The notes: generated by a model not told the origin, from the letters alone. A DNA stretch of 38,688 nt from SLQH01 sp964612995 (GCA_964612995.1 CAZTGE010000026.1:1-38688), one strand, 5' to 3'. Numbered from the stretch's first letter, positions 18,683 through 26,830 are shown. A program made the numbers and translations.

Positions 18683-18919
18683 TCTCTCTCCTGTCTGTGC
18701 CTCCTCGGCTGCGTTGGCCCGGCCGAGGGCGAACTCGTAGACCAGGGCGCCGAGGCAGGGCGCGAGGATGTAGACGGTGAAGAATCCGCCCTGGGGCCCC
18801 GGGATCGCCACCCGCCCCCAGCCGGCGCAGGCGGCGAACAGCCGCGGACCGAAGTCGCGTGCGGGGTTGAGCCCGACCATGGCCAACGGTGCGACCGCCG
18901 AGATGGCGGCGGCGTCCAT
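18683..18919 (-). pseudogene. C-terminal remnant of an aquaglyceroporin (MIP family), in frame with the GTPase gene
   Basis: The 79 codons before the GTPase start read, after ATG at 18919, ISAVAPLAMVGLNPARDFGP and then RLFAACAGWGRVA, closely matching the last third of GlpF-type channels: the second NPA box (NPARDFGPRL) and the final helix (FFTVYILAPCLGALVYEFALG). The first five helices and first NPA box are absent, and no sequence resembling them lies upstream. There is no stop before the GTPase ATG, so the frame is continuous. Two readings are possible: decayed remnant of a deleted channel gene, or a short N-terminal extension of the GTPase. The strong ribosome site at the GTPase ATG favours the first. 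Confidence 0.75.
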
Positions 18920-19014
18920 GGTGGTGATCCTGACTGTGCGCTGGCGCGCACAAGGCGAAGTGCACGCCGCGTGGCGGGGATCCGGATCGGTGATGGTATG
19001 CCCAGCTACGGTGG

Positions 19015-19020
19015 TATAAT
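19015..19020 (+). promoter_or_regulatory. Consensus -10 box before the pseudopilin operon
   Basis: TATAAT lies 71 bases before the first pseudopilin start and is conspicuous in this GC-rich background. At 17-18 bases upstream no good -35 box is present (GATGGT/TGATGG), so the site would be weak or activator-dependent. Confidence 0.35.
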
Positions 19021-19091
19021 GGAATGGAGCCGCCATCGGCGGGAAGCCATGGTTGTGGGCAACGCGGCGGCGACAGGACCGGAGGTGGAGC

Positions 19092-19691
19092 GTGGACGAC
19101 CCTCGACGGACTGGCGGCTCCGGGTGTGCCCGCGCCGGCATCTCCTTCATCGAGCTGATGATCTGTGTGGTGATCATGGCCACCGCTCTGGTGGCCCTGT
19201 TGGGCAACATGTACCCCTTGCACATGGCCCACGAAGCCAACCGCGAGAAGAGCAAGGCGATGGAGGTGGTCGCGGCGATGGCCGAAGGCCTGCAGGGGGC
19301 CCAGTGGCACTCCCTGGGCGGGCGCGAGCAGCCCTGGTCGTGGCATCGGCGTGAGAACCCCGATCCGAGCAGCGGCAACCCGCCACTGCGCGAGGACTCC
19401 CCCGATCCCGATAACAACCTCATCGACCAGGGCATCATCAATCAGCGCACCGGCCTCGAGGATCTCGAGCTCCACCTGGAATACATGCGCATGGACCTGG
19501 CCGAAGTGCTCAACTCGCAACACTCCTGGAACCGTCACCGCGACGAGGCCACCTACATCCTGCCCGAGGATCCCGACGTGCTCGATCTCCAGGAGGAGCA
19601 GGAAGCCATCATCTTCCGCATCCTGGTGACCTGGCGTTCGCGCGACGGTGGCAGCCGGCGCCACGAAGTGGTGATGGCGAGGAGGAAATGA
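19092..19691 (+). CDS. Type IV pilin-like (pseudopilin) protein, PilV/PilE-like
   Basis: A 199-residue protein with a class III signal: a short basic leader ending in ARAG, predicted cleavage after Gly16, mature N-terminus ISFIELMICVVIMATALVAL with Glu at +5 as required for pilin assembly. The globular part is acidic and not recognisable. The start is the GTG at 19092 because GGAGG precedes it at normal distance; an ATG at 19053 would place 13 extra residues before the leader. The following gene starts within or directly after its stop. It is likely a minor pseudopilin of a type II-secretion or type IV pilus-like machine, although no ATPase, prepilin peptidase or secretin gene is in the window. 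Confidence 0.85.
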   Translation: MDDPRRTGGSGCARAGISFIELMICVVIMATALVALLGNMYPLHMAHEANREKSKAMEVVAAMAEGLQGAQWHSLGGREQPWSWHRRENPDPSSGNPPLREDSPDPDNNLIDQGIINQRTGLEDLELHLEYMRMDLAEVLNSQHSWNRHRDEATYILPEDPDVLDLQEEQEAIIFRILVTWRSRDGGSRRHEVVMARRK

Positions 19692-19693
19692 CC

Positions 19694-20788
19694 ATGGCTC
19701 GGGTACCCCATCGCGACGAGGCGCAGCCGCGGCGTCGAGCGCCGGCAAGGTGTGGCCGTGTCGGTCTGACGATGGTCGAGATCGCCGTCTCGCTGGCCTT
19801 GTTCTCGGTGTTGATGGTGACCATCCTCGAAGCGCTGAGCAGCACGCGGATGTTCGTCAGCAGCAAGTCGATGCGCAGTGATCTGGCGATCGAGGCCCAG
19901 GACGTGCTCGATGCGCTGGTCTCCGATCTCGGCAACAGCGCCTGGTTCATCTCGCCGATCGATGCGACCGGCAGTGACACCAATTACGAAAAGCTGGCCG
20001 TCGAGCCGGACTATGACCGCGAGCGCGCGGTCTACTTCCCCTACGTGTTCAGGCAGGATGCCAGCAGTCTCCCGAGCACCAACGCCTTCCACGACGGCTA
20101 CGAGCGTTACAGCAGCGGCAACGTGGTCGGCGCCTCGACAATGGACCCCGACCATTGGGAACGGCTCCCCGCCTCGCACAAGGAGCCCAGCGACGAGGTG
20201 GTCTTCCTCAAGGTGCGCAAGGCTCTGCCGACCCCAGTGCCCGAGCCCGAGGTGACCGACTGGGTCAACTTCAATCAGCCGGCGACCAAGATGGATCAGT
20301 ATGCCAACGTCAGCGCACTCAGTGTGGTCGAGGGGTTGAACCTGCAGTCGCAGGACGGGGTCACGGTCACCGATGTACCGCTGGATTGGGAGACCTACCC
20401 GGGCGCCGATCCCTGGGGGAGTTTTCCGCTCAAGGGCGCCGACTACCGCGAGCTGCGCGAGTATTCCTACCGTCTGGTCCCCGACGAGGGCAACAACCGT
20501 GCGCGGTTCGAGCGCTGCTATCGCAACGGCGCGAGCGATACGGTCCACGTCGATCAGGTGCTCTCGACCTCGGTCGACCGCTTGCAGGTCGATACCTACC
20601 GCACCGACGCCGCGCTGCAGGTCAATCAGGTGCGTTTCACCCTGTACATGTCCAAACGGCCGACCAGCGAGTCCGGTGGCGTACGTGCCATGCACAAGGT
20701 CTCGGTGACCGTCGCCCTGCGCAGTACGGTCGACCCCGAATATGCGCTCAACCTCGAGACCTGGCTCGGTGAAGCCGGTCACTTCTGA
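19694..20788 (+). CDS. PilW-like pseudopilin
   Basis: A 364-residue protein with a basic leader ending CGRVG. Cleavage is predicted after Gly24, giving the mature start LTMVEIAVSLALFSVLMVTI with Glu at +5. The size and single N-terminal helix followed by a large globular part fit PilW/GspJ-like minor pilins. Two ATGs six bases apart exist. GGAGGA lies one base before the first (19688) but seven before the second (19694), so the second was chosen; the first would give the common ATGA overlap with the preceding gene. The globular region (residues 60-364) has no recognised domain. It presumably forms a tip complex with the proteins encoded on either side. Confidence 0.82.
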   Translation: MARVPHRDEAQPRRRAPARCGRVGLTMVEIAVSLALFSVLMVTILEALSSTRMFVSSKSMRSDLAIEAQDVLDALVSDLGNSAWFISPIDATGSDTNYEKLAVEPDYDRERAVYFPYVFRQDASSLPSTNAFHDGYERYSSGNVVGASTMDPDHWERLPASHKEPSDEVVFLKVRKALPTPVPEPEVTDWVNFNQPATKMDQYANVSALSVVEGLNLQSQDGVTVTDVPLDWETYPGADPWGSFPLKGADYRELREYSYRLVPDEGNNRARFERCYRNGASDTVHVDQVLSTSVDRLQVDTYRTDAALQVNQVRFTLYMSKRPTSESGGVRAMHKVSVTVALRSTVDPEYALNLETWLGEAGHF

Positions 20789-20798
20789 GGAGAGAACC

Positions 20799-23700
20799 AT
20801 GAACCGCGCACAGCAATCCCGATCGCCCGCCCCGCGGACATCCGCCCGGCGCGGCAGTGCGCTGATGACCACCATGATCGTGACCATGATGGTCGCCTTC
20901 CTGCTGCTGACCTCGGGGCGCGAGACCTACTCGGTCAGCGAGATGCAGGACCATTCGGCCGCGGTGCAGCAGGCCAGCCTCGCAGCCGAGGCGGTCGGAG
21001 CGCTGCAGGAGGTGGAGCTGGTCGAGCTCGCCGCGAGCAACGACCTCGCCGCACTGGCGAGCAAGGCGACCGCGCCGGACGGGACCTGGTCGGGCACCAA
21101 ATGGCTGGGCGGCTGCATGGTCCGCTGGCGCATCGAGCCGGTGCTGGTGCAGAGCCAGGATGGTCGGTTTACCATCAACCCGCTGCATGCGCCCTCGGTC
21201 TCGCTGCCGACAGACGGCACGGGCTCGGTCGACGCGGATTACCTCAACAATTACGAATTCTACAATTTCCGCATCTCGACCGAGGCCTACGCGCTGCGGG
21301 ATGTCAGCATCGAGAACCCCGAGCCCTGGAACAACGCCGAGCAGCGTCGCGCGGTGGCTCAGGCCCAGCGTCTGGTGCAGATCAAGCTCAACTCGCTGTT
21401 CAAATACGCTCTGTTCTACGCCGCTGAGGGCAAGGATGGCGACATCGAATTCCACAACGGCCCGGACATGAACATCAACGGTGCGGTCCACACGAACGGC
21501 GCGGTCTACTTCGCCGGCGGCTATGGCAACAACAACGGCAGGGTGTCGATCCCGGAGGGCGGATACGCCGTCAACTGCACGCTGGTGGCGGTCGATGGGG
21601 TCTACCGCTTCATGAAGGTGCCGATGTGGAAGGCATTCGTCAACAATACGGACGCCATGCGCTCCCATCTGACCATCCTGCCCGAGGGCATCGAGGCCTG
21701 GGGCTCGCTCAATCCCTATGATGTGCCCATCGGCCATGATGTCGAAGGGCCCAACAGCACGAAGTACCAGGTCAACGGCGTGGCGATCAATGCCACCGCC
21801 TACGGCTCGGAATCGGCCAACGACAGCCGCTCGCCCGCAGGTATGTCCGAGAGCTTCAGCGTGTTCGTCCGCGATGGTGTCAACCTCGGCGCGACCACGG
21901 TGCGCACCCTGGCCAACATCCCCGAGCTCGGCGGTCGACCGTTCGAACCACAGATCATGGGTAGCGCCGATACCGGGCTGTGGTTCCGTCATCCGGGCGA
22001 GGGCGACTACACCCTGACCGTGTTGCCCAACCATGATGGCGATACGGTCGGTGGCGACTACTACAAGGACCCCTTCGGGCTCAACAGCGATCCCGACGAC
22101 GACTACCACGCCGTGCTGCTGCTCGCCGATACGACCTTCGCGCTCGATACCAGCGGCCGCATCGGCGACGATTACCTCCGCCGCAGCGTCAGCCGCCCGG
22201 TCTACTACACCCAGGACCCCGATACCATCACCCCGACCCAGAACGGCGAAACCACGGGTCTTGGCGGGCTCCCGCCATATCTCGATTATCTGCGTTCCGA
22301 CCTGTCGAACCAGGCTATCTGCACCGCGGCGCGGAGGGTCTCGGCGGAGGGTATGACCATGTACCGCCAGGTCGATCTCGACGGCAAATCGATCTACCCC
22401 GGCATCTGGCCACCGCTGCGCGATGTCAACGATCCGCTGACCGATCCCTATCGCAGCGGCTACGCGACCAATCTGGCCGCGGCCAGGCGCAAGACCATCC
22501 TGCGCGCCATCCCGGACGGGTACGGCACGGCGGTGACATATGACGATGGCGACGGCTTCAGCCGTAACGAGGCGCACGGCTTCTATCTCGACGAAGGACT
22601 GCACGGTGGCGACATCAAGAATCCGGGCTGGGGCCTGGTGATCCGCGAGCGGCCGGCCCAGATCACCGACACGGCAGCGATTCCCCCGCTGTATTCGCCG
22701 GGGCCGGGCTGGGTCGAGGACTTCCATAGCGACGGCCTGGTCGACGGCAATACCGCCGACACCGGCGACACCGCCTGGAGCGTGAGCGCCACCGGCGGCG
22801 AGTTCGCGGTGCGCGATGGGCGATTCCACGCCCAGGGCCTGGGCAACACCGTCGCCACCTGGACCAGCGAGGCGATCGATGTCTCCGCTGACGGCGACGA
22901 TGTCGAGATCAGTGTGGGCCTCGCCAGCGCCGGCGGCAGTCTCGACGCCAGCGGCACCAACATGGACAGCATCAAGGTCTTCTACATCCTCGATGGGGGT
23001 GCGCCGGTCCTGCTGGAAGAACGATATGGTGAGATCGGTTCCGAGACGGTGTCCGGTACGGTCGATGTCTCGGTCGCCGCCTCGTTGGAGGTGCAGATCC
23101 AGGTCCTGATCACAGCCGGCGCGGGCGATACCACCGAGCAGTACATGTTCGACAACGTCGCTGTCACAGGCCTGCCATCGACCTTCCCCAGTACGCCGAT
23201 CCTGACCACCGTTGTCCCGGACGACTCCGATCCAGACTACGCCTACAAGATGGTCGATTACATGCGTACCCAGTACGTCGTCTACATGGGCAGCGAACCG
23301 GTCTACATCGATCACGATGACGATCCGGCCACCCCGCAGGTGGCCGGCGACTACGCCTATCGCGACATCACCGACCTGTTCTTCCGCCACGGGATCTATC
23401 AGGCCGACGACAGCCGGATCGCCGGTGTGACCAAGGCCGACATGGTGGCCGTGGACACCTGGGCGCGCAACCGTCGCGAATGCGGTTCGCTCAACTACCA
23501 CTGCGGCTTCACGGATACCGACCACGGCGCCGCGGCGCTTCCGCACCTGAACGATTTCCGCTATGGCTATCTCGACCTGCATGTCGATCGCATCACCGAT
23601 TTCATCCGCAACACCGACTGGTCGCGGGTGGTCGGTGATGCCACCGCCAGCGGTCAGATCAAGGATCGCGAAACCAACGCCGCCGGCGAGCTGGTGCAGC

Positions 23701-24605
23701 GGTTCTCCGGCATGATCTTCGCCCATCGGACCCGGCGGGTGCCCGGCACCTCGCTCCTGTCCGGTCGCGATGGTTACACCGGTGGCTTCCATCCGATCTG
23801 GCGCCCGCAATGGCGGCGCGACTTCGTCAACCAGTGGGGCAATTACAAGGCTGATTACAATCAGACCTACGTCATGCCGGCCCACGGCTGGACCGATGCT
23901 CAGGGCATGGCCACCGTCCGCACTGGCGAGGGTCCGGATGTGACCTTCACCTGTGGCGTGCGTCTGACCCAGGCCGAGGACACGGAATGGGGCGGCAGGT
24001 TCCACAATGCCGGTTACTGGCGACCGCGTGGCCTGACCGTGATCACGCCGAACCAGGGCTTCCTGTGGCAGGACTACAACACCGTCGAGCATCCCGACTC
24101 GATCGGCACCAACGGCCTGCCGCCCTGTGCGATCTTCTGCGACCATCTCAGCGTCATGTCGAACTCCTACTCCGATGTGGCCGAAGGGAGCGGTGACTGG
24201 GACGATTCGCTGCAGAACGCCAGTACCACGACCTACAACCTCTCGGTGATCACCAACAACATCCCGACGTGGATGGATATCGCTGCGGCGGGCGACCCGG
24301 TGAGCAACTGGACCGTTCGCGCCAGCGGCGGCCCGCACAACCTGGTGCGCTATCTCGAGAACTGGGGTGGCGATACCTACCACATCAAGGGCAGCGTCGT
24401 GGTCATGGGGCGGGCCAAGTACGCCATCGGCGGCATGGTCTGCAACAACAAGGGCGCCTATTCCTCGGGCGCGGTGTTCTACAGCCCGCCGTCGCGTGAT
24501 CTGCAGTTCAACAGTGACCTGCTTACCCGTCCGGGCCAGCCGCCCTACACCCCATTCGGCGTCCAGGTGATCCGTACGGTACAGACGATCCAGACCCGCA
24601 ACTGA
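20799..24605 (+). CDS. Giant PilX/GspK-like exported protein with an inserted beta-sandwich module
   Basis: The 1268-residue protein starts with a basic leader and hydrophobic segment RRGSALMTTMIVTMMVAFLLL (residues 18-38, shown without one base-charged neighbour), resembling the PilX N-terminus, which often lacks Glu5. Residues 215-245 carry EFHNGPDMNINGAVHTNGAV, a motif I associate with long PilX-like proteins of planctomycete-type bacteria. Residues about 639-797 form a separate Gly/Asp/Ser/Thr-rich module (EDFHSDGL ... FDNVAVTG) resembling a concanavalin/jelly-roll binding domain. The C-terminal half is rich in Tyr, Trp and Asp and includes a few cysteines. AGGAGAGAACC precedes the ATG. 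It is third and last in the pseudopilin operon and probably forms a surface or tip component; ligand unknown. Confidence 0.75.
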   Translation: MNRAQQSRSPAPRTSARRGSALMTTMIVTMMVAFLLLTSGRETYSVSEMQDHSAAVQQASLAAEAVGALQEVELVELAASNDLAALASKATAPDGTWSGTKWLGGCMVRWRIEPVLVQSQDGRFTINPLHAPSVSLPTDGTGSVDADYLNNYEFYNFRISTEAYALRDVSIENPEPWNNAEQRRAVAQAQRLVQIKLNSLFKYALFYAAEGKDGDIEFHNGPDMNINGAVHTNGAVYFAGGYGNNNGRVSIPEGGYAVNCTLVAVDGVYRFMKVPMWKAFVNNTDAMRSHLTILPEGIEAWGSLNPYDVPIGHDVEGPNSTKYQVNGVAINATAYGSESANDSRSPAGMSESFSVFVRDGVNLGATTVRTLANIPELGGRPFEPQIMGSADTGLWFRHPGEGDYTLTVLPNHDGDTVGGDYYKDPFGLNSDPDDDYHAVLLLADTTFALDTSGRIGDDYLRRSVSRPVYYTQDPDTITPTQNGETTGLGGLPPYLDYLRSDLSNQAICTAARRVSAEGMTMYRQVDLDGKSIYPGIWPPLRDVNDPLTDPYRSGYATNLAAARRKTILRAIPDGYGTAVTYDDGDGFSRNEAHGFYLDEGLHGGDIKNPGWGLVIRERPAQITDTAAIPPLYSPGPGWVEDFHSDGLVDGNTADTGDTAWSVSATGGEFAVRDGRFHAQGLGNTVATWTSEAIDVSADGDDVEISVGLASAGGSLDASGTNMDSIKVFYILDGGAPVLLEERYGEIGSETVSGTVDVSVAASLEVQIQVLITAGAGDTTEQYMFDNVAVTGLPSTFPSTPILTTVVPDDSDPDYAYKMVDYMRTQYVVYMGSEPVYIDHDDDPATPQVAGDYAYRDITDLFFRHGIYQADDSRIAGVTKADMVAVDTWARNRRECGSLNYHCGFTDTDHGAAALPHLNDFRYGYLDLHVDRITDFIRNTDWSRVVGDATASGQIKDRETNAAGELVQRFSGMIFAHRTRRVPGTSLLSGRDGYTGGFHPIWRPQWRRDFVNQWGNYKADYNQTYVMPAHGWTDAQGMATVRTGEGPDVTFTCGVRLTQAEDTEWGGRFHNAGYWRPRGLTVITPNQGFLWQDYNTVEHPDSIGTNGLPPCAIFCDHLSVMSNSYSDVAEGSGDWDDSLQNASTTTYNLSVITNNIPTWMDIAAAGDPVSNWTVRASGGPHNLVRYLENWGGDTYHIKGSVVVMGRAKYAIGGMVCNNKGAYSSGAVFYSPPSRDLQFNSDLLTRPGQPPYTPFGVQVIRTVQTIQTRN

Positions 24606-24644
24606 CGCGCTTGCGTCTGCGTGTTCGATCACTGAAGAGGTCTC

Positions 24645-24668
24645 TCACGGAGTCACGGAGGCACGGAG
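24645..24668. repeat. Three tandem copies of an 8-base unit
   Basis: TCACGGAG, TCACGGAG and GCACGGAG stand head to tail. Similar CACGGAG/CACAGAG runs are, as far as I remember, common between genes in several environmental phyla including PVC bacteria. The function is unknown. Confidence 0.7.
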
Positions 24669-24691
24669 ATGGACGAGAACCATATTGGAAC

Positions 24692-24726
24692 GTAACCGCT
24701 CGTGCCCGTTGGGCCTGAGTAGTCAC
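24692..24726. repeat. 35-base palindromic repeat, left copy (degenerate)
   Basis: Arms GTAACCGCTCGTGCCC and GGGCCTGAGTAGTCAC flank a GTT loop; 11 of 16 positions pair. It agrees with the copy at 24938-24972 in 31 of 35 positions, in the same orientation. The right arm contains GTAG, the tetranucleotide found at REP hairpins. The two copies bracket 211 bases of further hairpins. Confidence 0.7.
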
Positions 24727-24750
24727 AGATGGCATTACCTGACCAGTCGT

Positions 24751-24820
24751 AACCACTCAGGGGCTTCGCCCCTACGGTCCTCACTGCGTGAGGACCTACC
24801 CCTCTGGCTTTGTCGTGGTT
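24751..24820. repeat. Nested multi-stem palindrome
   Basis: An outer stem AACCAC (24751-24756) pairs with GTGGTT (24815-24820). Inside are AGGGGC-TTC-GCCCCT (24759-24773) and the perfect 9-base-pair hairpin GGTCCTCAC-TGC-GTGAGGACC (24776-24796, loop TGC). AGGGG can alternatively pair with CCCCT at 24799-24803, so two mutually exclusive folds exist. It directly follows a GTAACCACTCA box identical to the start of the 24938 repeat. Confidence 0.65.
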
Positions 24821-24848
24821 CGCCTGAATCAGCAGGCAGATTCAGGCG
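24821..24848. repeat. Perfect 10-base-pair hairpin
   Basis: CGCCTGAATC and GATTCAGGCG flank an 8-base loop. It is part of the hairpin array and has no T-tract, so it is not a standard terminator. Confidence 0.7.
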
Positions 24849-24849
24849 T

Positions 24850-24881
24850 GGGCGGATCGGCTGCGCCGATTATATCCGCCC
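24850..24881. repeat. Bulged hairpin
   Basis: An inner stem ATCGGC-TGC-GCCGAT (24856-24870) is enclosed by GGGCGG (24850-24855) pairing with CCGCCC (24876-24881), with a TATAT bulge on the 3' side. The TGC loop is shared with the hairpin at 24776-24796. Confidence 0.65.
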
Positions 24882-24900
24882 ACCACCACTCGGCGCCAGA

Positions 24901-24920
24901 CCCCATCGCGTACGATGGGG
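24901..24920. repeat. Perfect 8-base-pair hairpin with CGTA loop
   Basis: CCCCATCG and CGATGGGG flank CGTA. It is the sixth stem of the array, 17 bases before the right 35-base palindrome. Confidence 0.65.
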
Positions 24921-24937
24921 CCCCGAAAATGGGCGAG

Positions 24938-24972
24938 GTAACCACTCATGCCCGTTGGGCATGAGTAGTTAC
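24938..24972. repeat. 35-base palindromic repeat, right copy
   Basis: GTAACCACTCATGCCC and GGGCATGAGTAGTTAC pair at 15 of 16 positions around a GTT loop. It is the better preserved of the two copies. An outer GAGGTAA (24935-24941) can alternatively pair with TTACCTC (24981-24987). The layout resembles terminal hairpins of IS200/IS605-type or REP/REPIN-type elements; no transposase is present. Confidence 0.75.
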
Positions 24973-25149
24973 GCCGCCTCTTACCTCAAGGACAGCGTGA
25001 TCGGGTCCGGCCGGGGGAGCGCGGCTGGATCCGGCAAGGCCGGGCCCATCTGTCTCTGGACCCGGGCCCTCCTGGCGTATATGGTCTGAGTGTCATTCGC
25101 GCTCTGCGGATGAACGCTCAATTCATGACAGCCGGGGGGCACGGTCGCG

Positions 25150-26601
25150 GTGGACGGGGATGCAGGCGGACGCAGCGTGGAGACCATCGACCACGCCCTG
25201 GCTCAGCTGTTGCCGGACGTCATCGCCCGCTTCGACCCACAATTGCGCTATCGCTACGTCTCGCCGGCGATCGAGCGCTATCTGCCGGTGCGTGCGGCCG
25301 ACATGCTCGGCCGCAGCATGGCCGAGCTCGGTTTCCTGCCCGAGGATCGCACATTCTGGGAAAACGCGATCCGGCGGGTGTTCGCCACCGCCCGCGCGTT
25401 CGAAGGCGAGTATGTCCTGACCATCGGTCGCCGTCGCCACGTGTTCAACTGGCGCCTGCTGCCGGAGCTCGCTTCCAACGGCCGTGTCGAGTCGGTGCTC
25501 GGCATCAGTCGCGACATTTCCGAGCACCGCGAGACCGAGGACAGCTATCGTTCGCTGTTCGAGGCTCTGCAGGACGGTTTCGCCCTGCATCAGGTGGTGC
25601 GACGCGGCCGACGGGTGGTCGACTTCCGGTTCAAGGCGGTCAACGCGGCTTTCGCCCGTCTCTGCGGCCGATCGCGCGAGGAGCTGGTGGGGCGGCTGGG
25701 CAGCGAGGTCCTGCCCGACACCACGCGCGAACGTCTGCCGTTCTTCGCACGGGTGGCCGAAGGAGCGGGCGCGGAACGCTTTCAGGAGCAGGTGCCCGAA
25801 TTCGCCCGCCATTGCGAGGTGATGGTCTACCGCCCGTCTCCTGGCCGCTTCGCGACCTTGTGGCGTGACCTGAGCGAGCGCCGGGCGATGCAGGGACGGC
25901 TGCGACAGGCGCGTCGGCTCGAGGTTCTCGGCGAGGTCGCCGGCGGTATCGCGCACGATTTCCGCAACGTGTTGCAGACGGTGGTCGGCTACGCCGATGC
26001 GGCCTGTCGGCTGCAGCACGACCCCGAGGGTCTCGCCGCATGCCTGGAGCAGGTCCAGGTGGCCTGTGCCCACGCCAACGGCCTGGTCGGTCGGATCCTC
26101 GCCGTGGGCCGCGAAGGCGTGGAGGGGAGCGAGCCCGTGGATCTGGGGCGGGTGGTCGAGGAGATCCTGCCGCTGCTGCGCTCGAGCATTCCCCCAGCCG
26201 TGCGGCTCGAGACACAGATCGCGGTCGATTGCCCGGCGGTGGCCGCCGATCGGGTGGCGGTGCATCGCGTCCTGCTCAACCTGATCACCAATGCCTGGCA
26301 TGCGATCGGTGAGCGCCCCGGGACGATCGTGGTCGGGCTCGCCTGTCAGTGCGGTGCGCACGGCGGTGCGGACACGGTGCAGTTGAGCGTGAGCGACACG
26401 GGGTGCGGCATCCCGCCGGACCTGCATCAGAGCGTGTTCGAGCCCTACTTCACCACCAAGCCCGAAGGCGAGGGCACCGGTCTCGGGTTGGCGACCGTAC
26501 GCGAGATCGTGAGTGAACTCGGCGGCCGCATCGAGCTGGCCAGCGAGCCGGGACAGGGCACGCGCTTCGTGATCGAACTGCCGTCGGCGCGCAGCGGATG
26601 A
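25150..26601 (+). CDS. Soluble PAS-PAS sensor histidine kinase, orphan
   Basis: The 483-residue kinase has no membrane segment. PAS domain 1 spans about 18-127 and ends in VLGISRDISEHRETE. PAS domain 2 spans about 132-245 and ends TLWRDLSERRAMQ. The dimerisation/phosphoacceptor segment is GEVAGGIAHDFRNVLQTVVGYAD (His269). The HATPase part shows NLITNAWHAIG, DTGCGIPPDLH, FEPYFTTKPEGEGTGLGLATV and a C-terminal RFVIELP. The HDFRN type H-box is that of NtrB-like cytosolic kinases. No response regulator is adjacent, so the partner is elsewhere. GTG at 25150 follows a G-rich stretch; a GTG at 25177 with AGGCGGA upstream is an equally reasonable start and would not affect the domains. Confidence 0.9.
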   Translation: MDGDAGGRSVETIDHALAQLLPDVIARFDPQLRYRYVSPAIERYLPVRAADMLGRSMAELGFLPEDRTFWENAIRRVFATARAFEGEYVLTIGRRRHVFNWRLLPELASNGRVESVLGISRDISEHRETEDSYRSLFEALQDGFALHQVVRRGRRVVDFRFKAVNAAFARLCGRSREELVGRLGSEVLPDTTRERLPFFARVAEGAGAERFQEQVPEFARHCEVMVYRPSPGRFATLWRDLSERRAMQGRLRQARRLEVLGEVAGGIAHDFRNVLQTVVGYADAACRLQHDPEGLAACLEQVQVACAHANGLVGRILAVGREGVEGSEPVDLGRVVEEILPLLRSSIPPAVRLETQIAVDCPAVAADRVAVHRVLLNLITNAWHAIGERPGTIVVGLACQCGAHGGADTVQLSVSDTGCGIPPDLHQSVFEPYFTTKPEGEGTGLGLATVREIVSELGGRIELASEPGQGTRFVIELPSARSG

Positions 26602-26618
26602 CAGCGCAGTGGTCGGGC

Positions 26619-26646
26619 CCCAGTCGGCTCACGTTTGCCGACTGGG
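26619..26646. terminator. Stem-loop between convergent genes
   Basis: CCCAGTCGGC and GCCGACTGGG form a perfect 10-base-pair stem around an 8-base loop, 17 bases after the kinase stop and 9 bases before the stop of the convergent small gene. It can serve both directions, although no T-tract follows on either side. Confidence 0.6.
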
Positions 26647-26655
26647 CACCCAGGG

Positions 26656-26784
26656 TCAGACCAGCAGCGTCCAGAGAGTCTGGCCGATGACGAGATAGGC
26701 CAGGATCAGGATGCACACGCAGTTGCCGTCGGCGGTCTCGCCCGGGGTCTGCGTGGCGACAGGGGTGGCGTGGGGATCGCTCAT
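26656..26784 (-). CDS. Small single-pass membrane protein (42 aa), unknown function
   Basis: ATG at 26784 opens 42 codons. A polar N-terminus with Thr, Pro and Ala is followed at about residues 20-42 by a hydrophobic segment reaching the C-terminus (NCVCILILAYLVIGQTLWTL). It ends in TGA just before the shared stem-loop and lies 46 bases downstream of the propeller gene on the same strand. A moderate GACGGG stands six to eight bases before the ATG. Placement between a gene stop and a terminator supports a real gene, but the frame is also open upstream, so evidence is modest. The CVC motif could bind metal or be lipid-modified; this is a guess. Confidence 0.45.
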   Translation of the reverse strand: MSDPHATPVATQTPGETADGNCVCILILAYLVIGQTLWTLLV

Positions 26785-26830
26785 GGTACCCGTCAGTTGC
26801 CCGCCGGGCGCCATCGCTTTCGCAGCAGAT

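Larger units (their letters stand above)
24606..25149. other. 544-base gap filled with tandem and inverted repeats
   Basis: No credible gene is present; the open frames here merely translate hairpins. In order it holds a triple 8-base repeat (24645-24668), hairpins from 24692 to 24972, and a G/C-rich tail with GGGCCC palindromes (25043-25068 region) before the kinase gene. The outer two hairpins are copies of each other and bracket the rest, suggesting one composite element. Individual parts are listed separately. Confidence 0.7.

Noticed and set aside
20748..24632. A frame of almost 1300 codons opposite the giant PilX-like gene
   Set aside because: Mirror of the sense codon pattern. The sense strand has the pilin-like N-terminus, a good ribosome site and operon context; the antisense product has no recognisable domain.
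24692..24972. CRISPR array
   Set aside because: Only two copies of the 35-base repeat, no regularly spaced spacers, the intervening DNA is made of different hairpins, and no cas genes are present.
24685..25089. 134-codon frame across the hairpin array
   Set aside because: It translates the palindromes (peptides around SCPLG occur twice only because the 35-base repeat occurs twice) and has no ribosome site.
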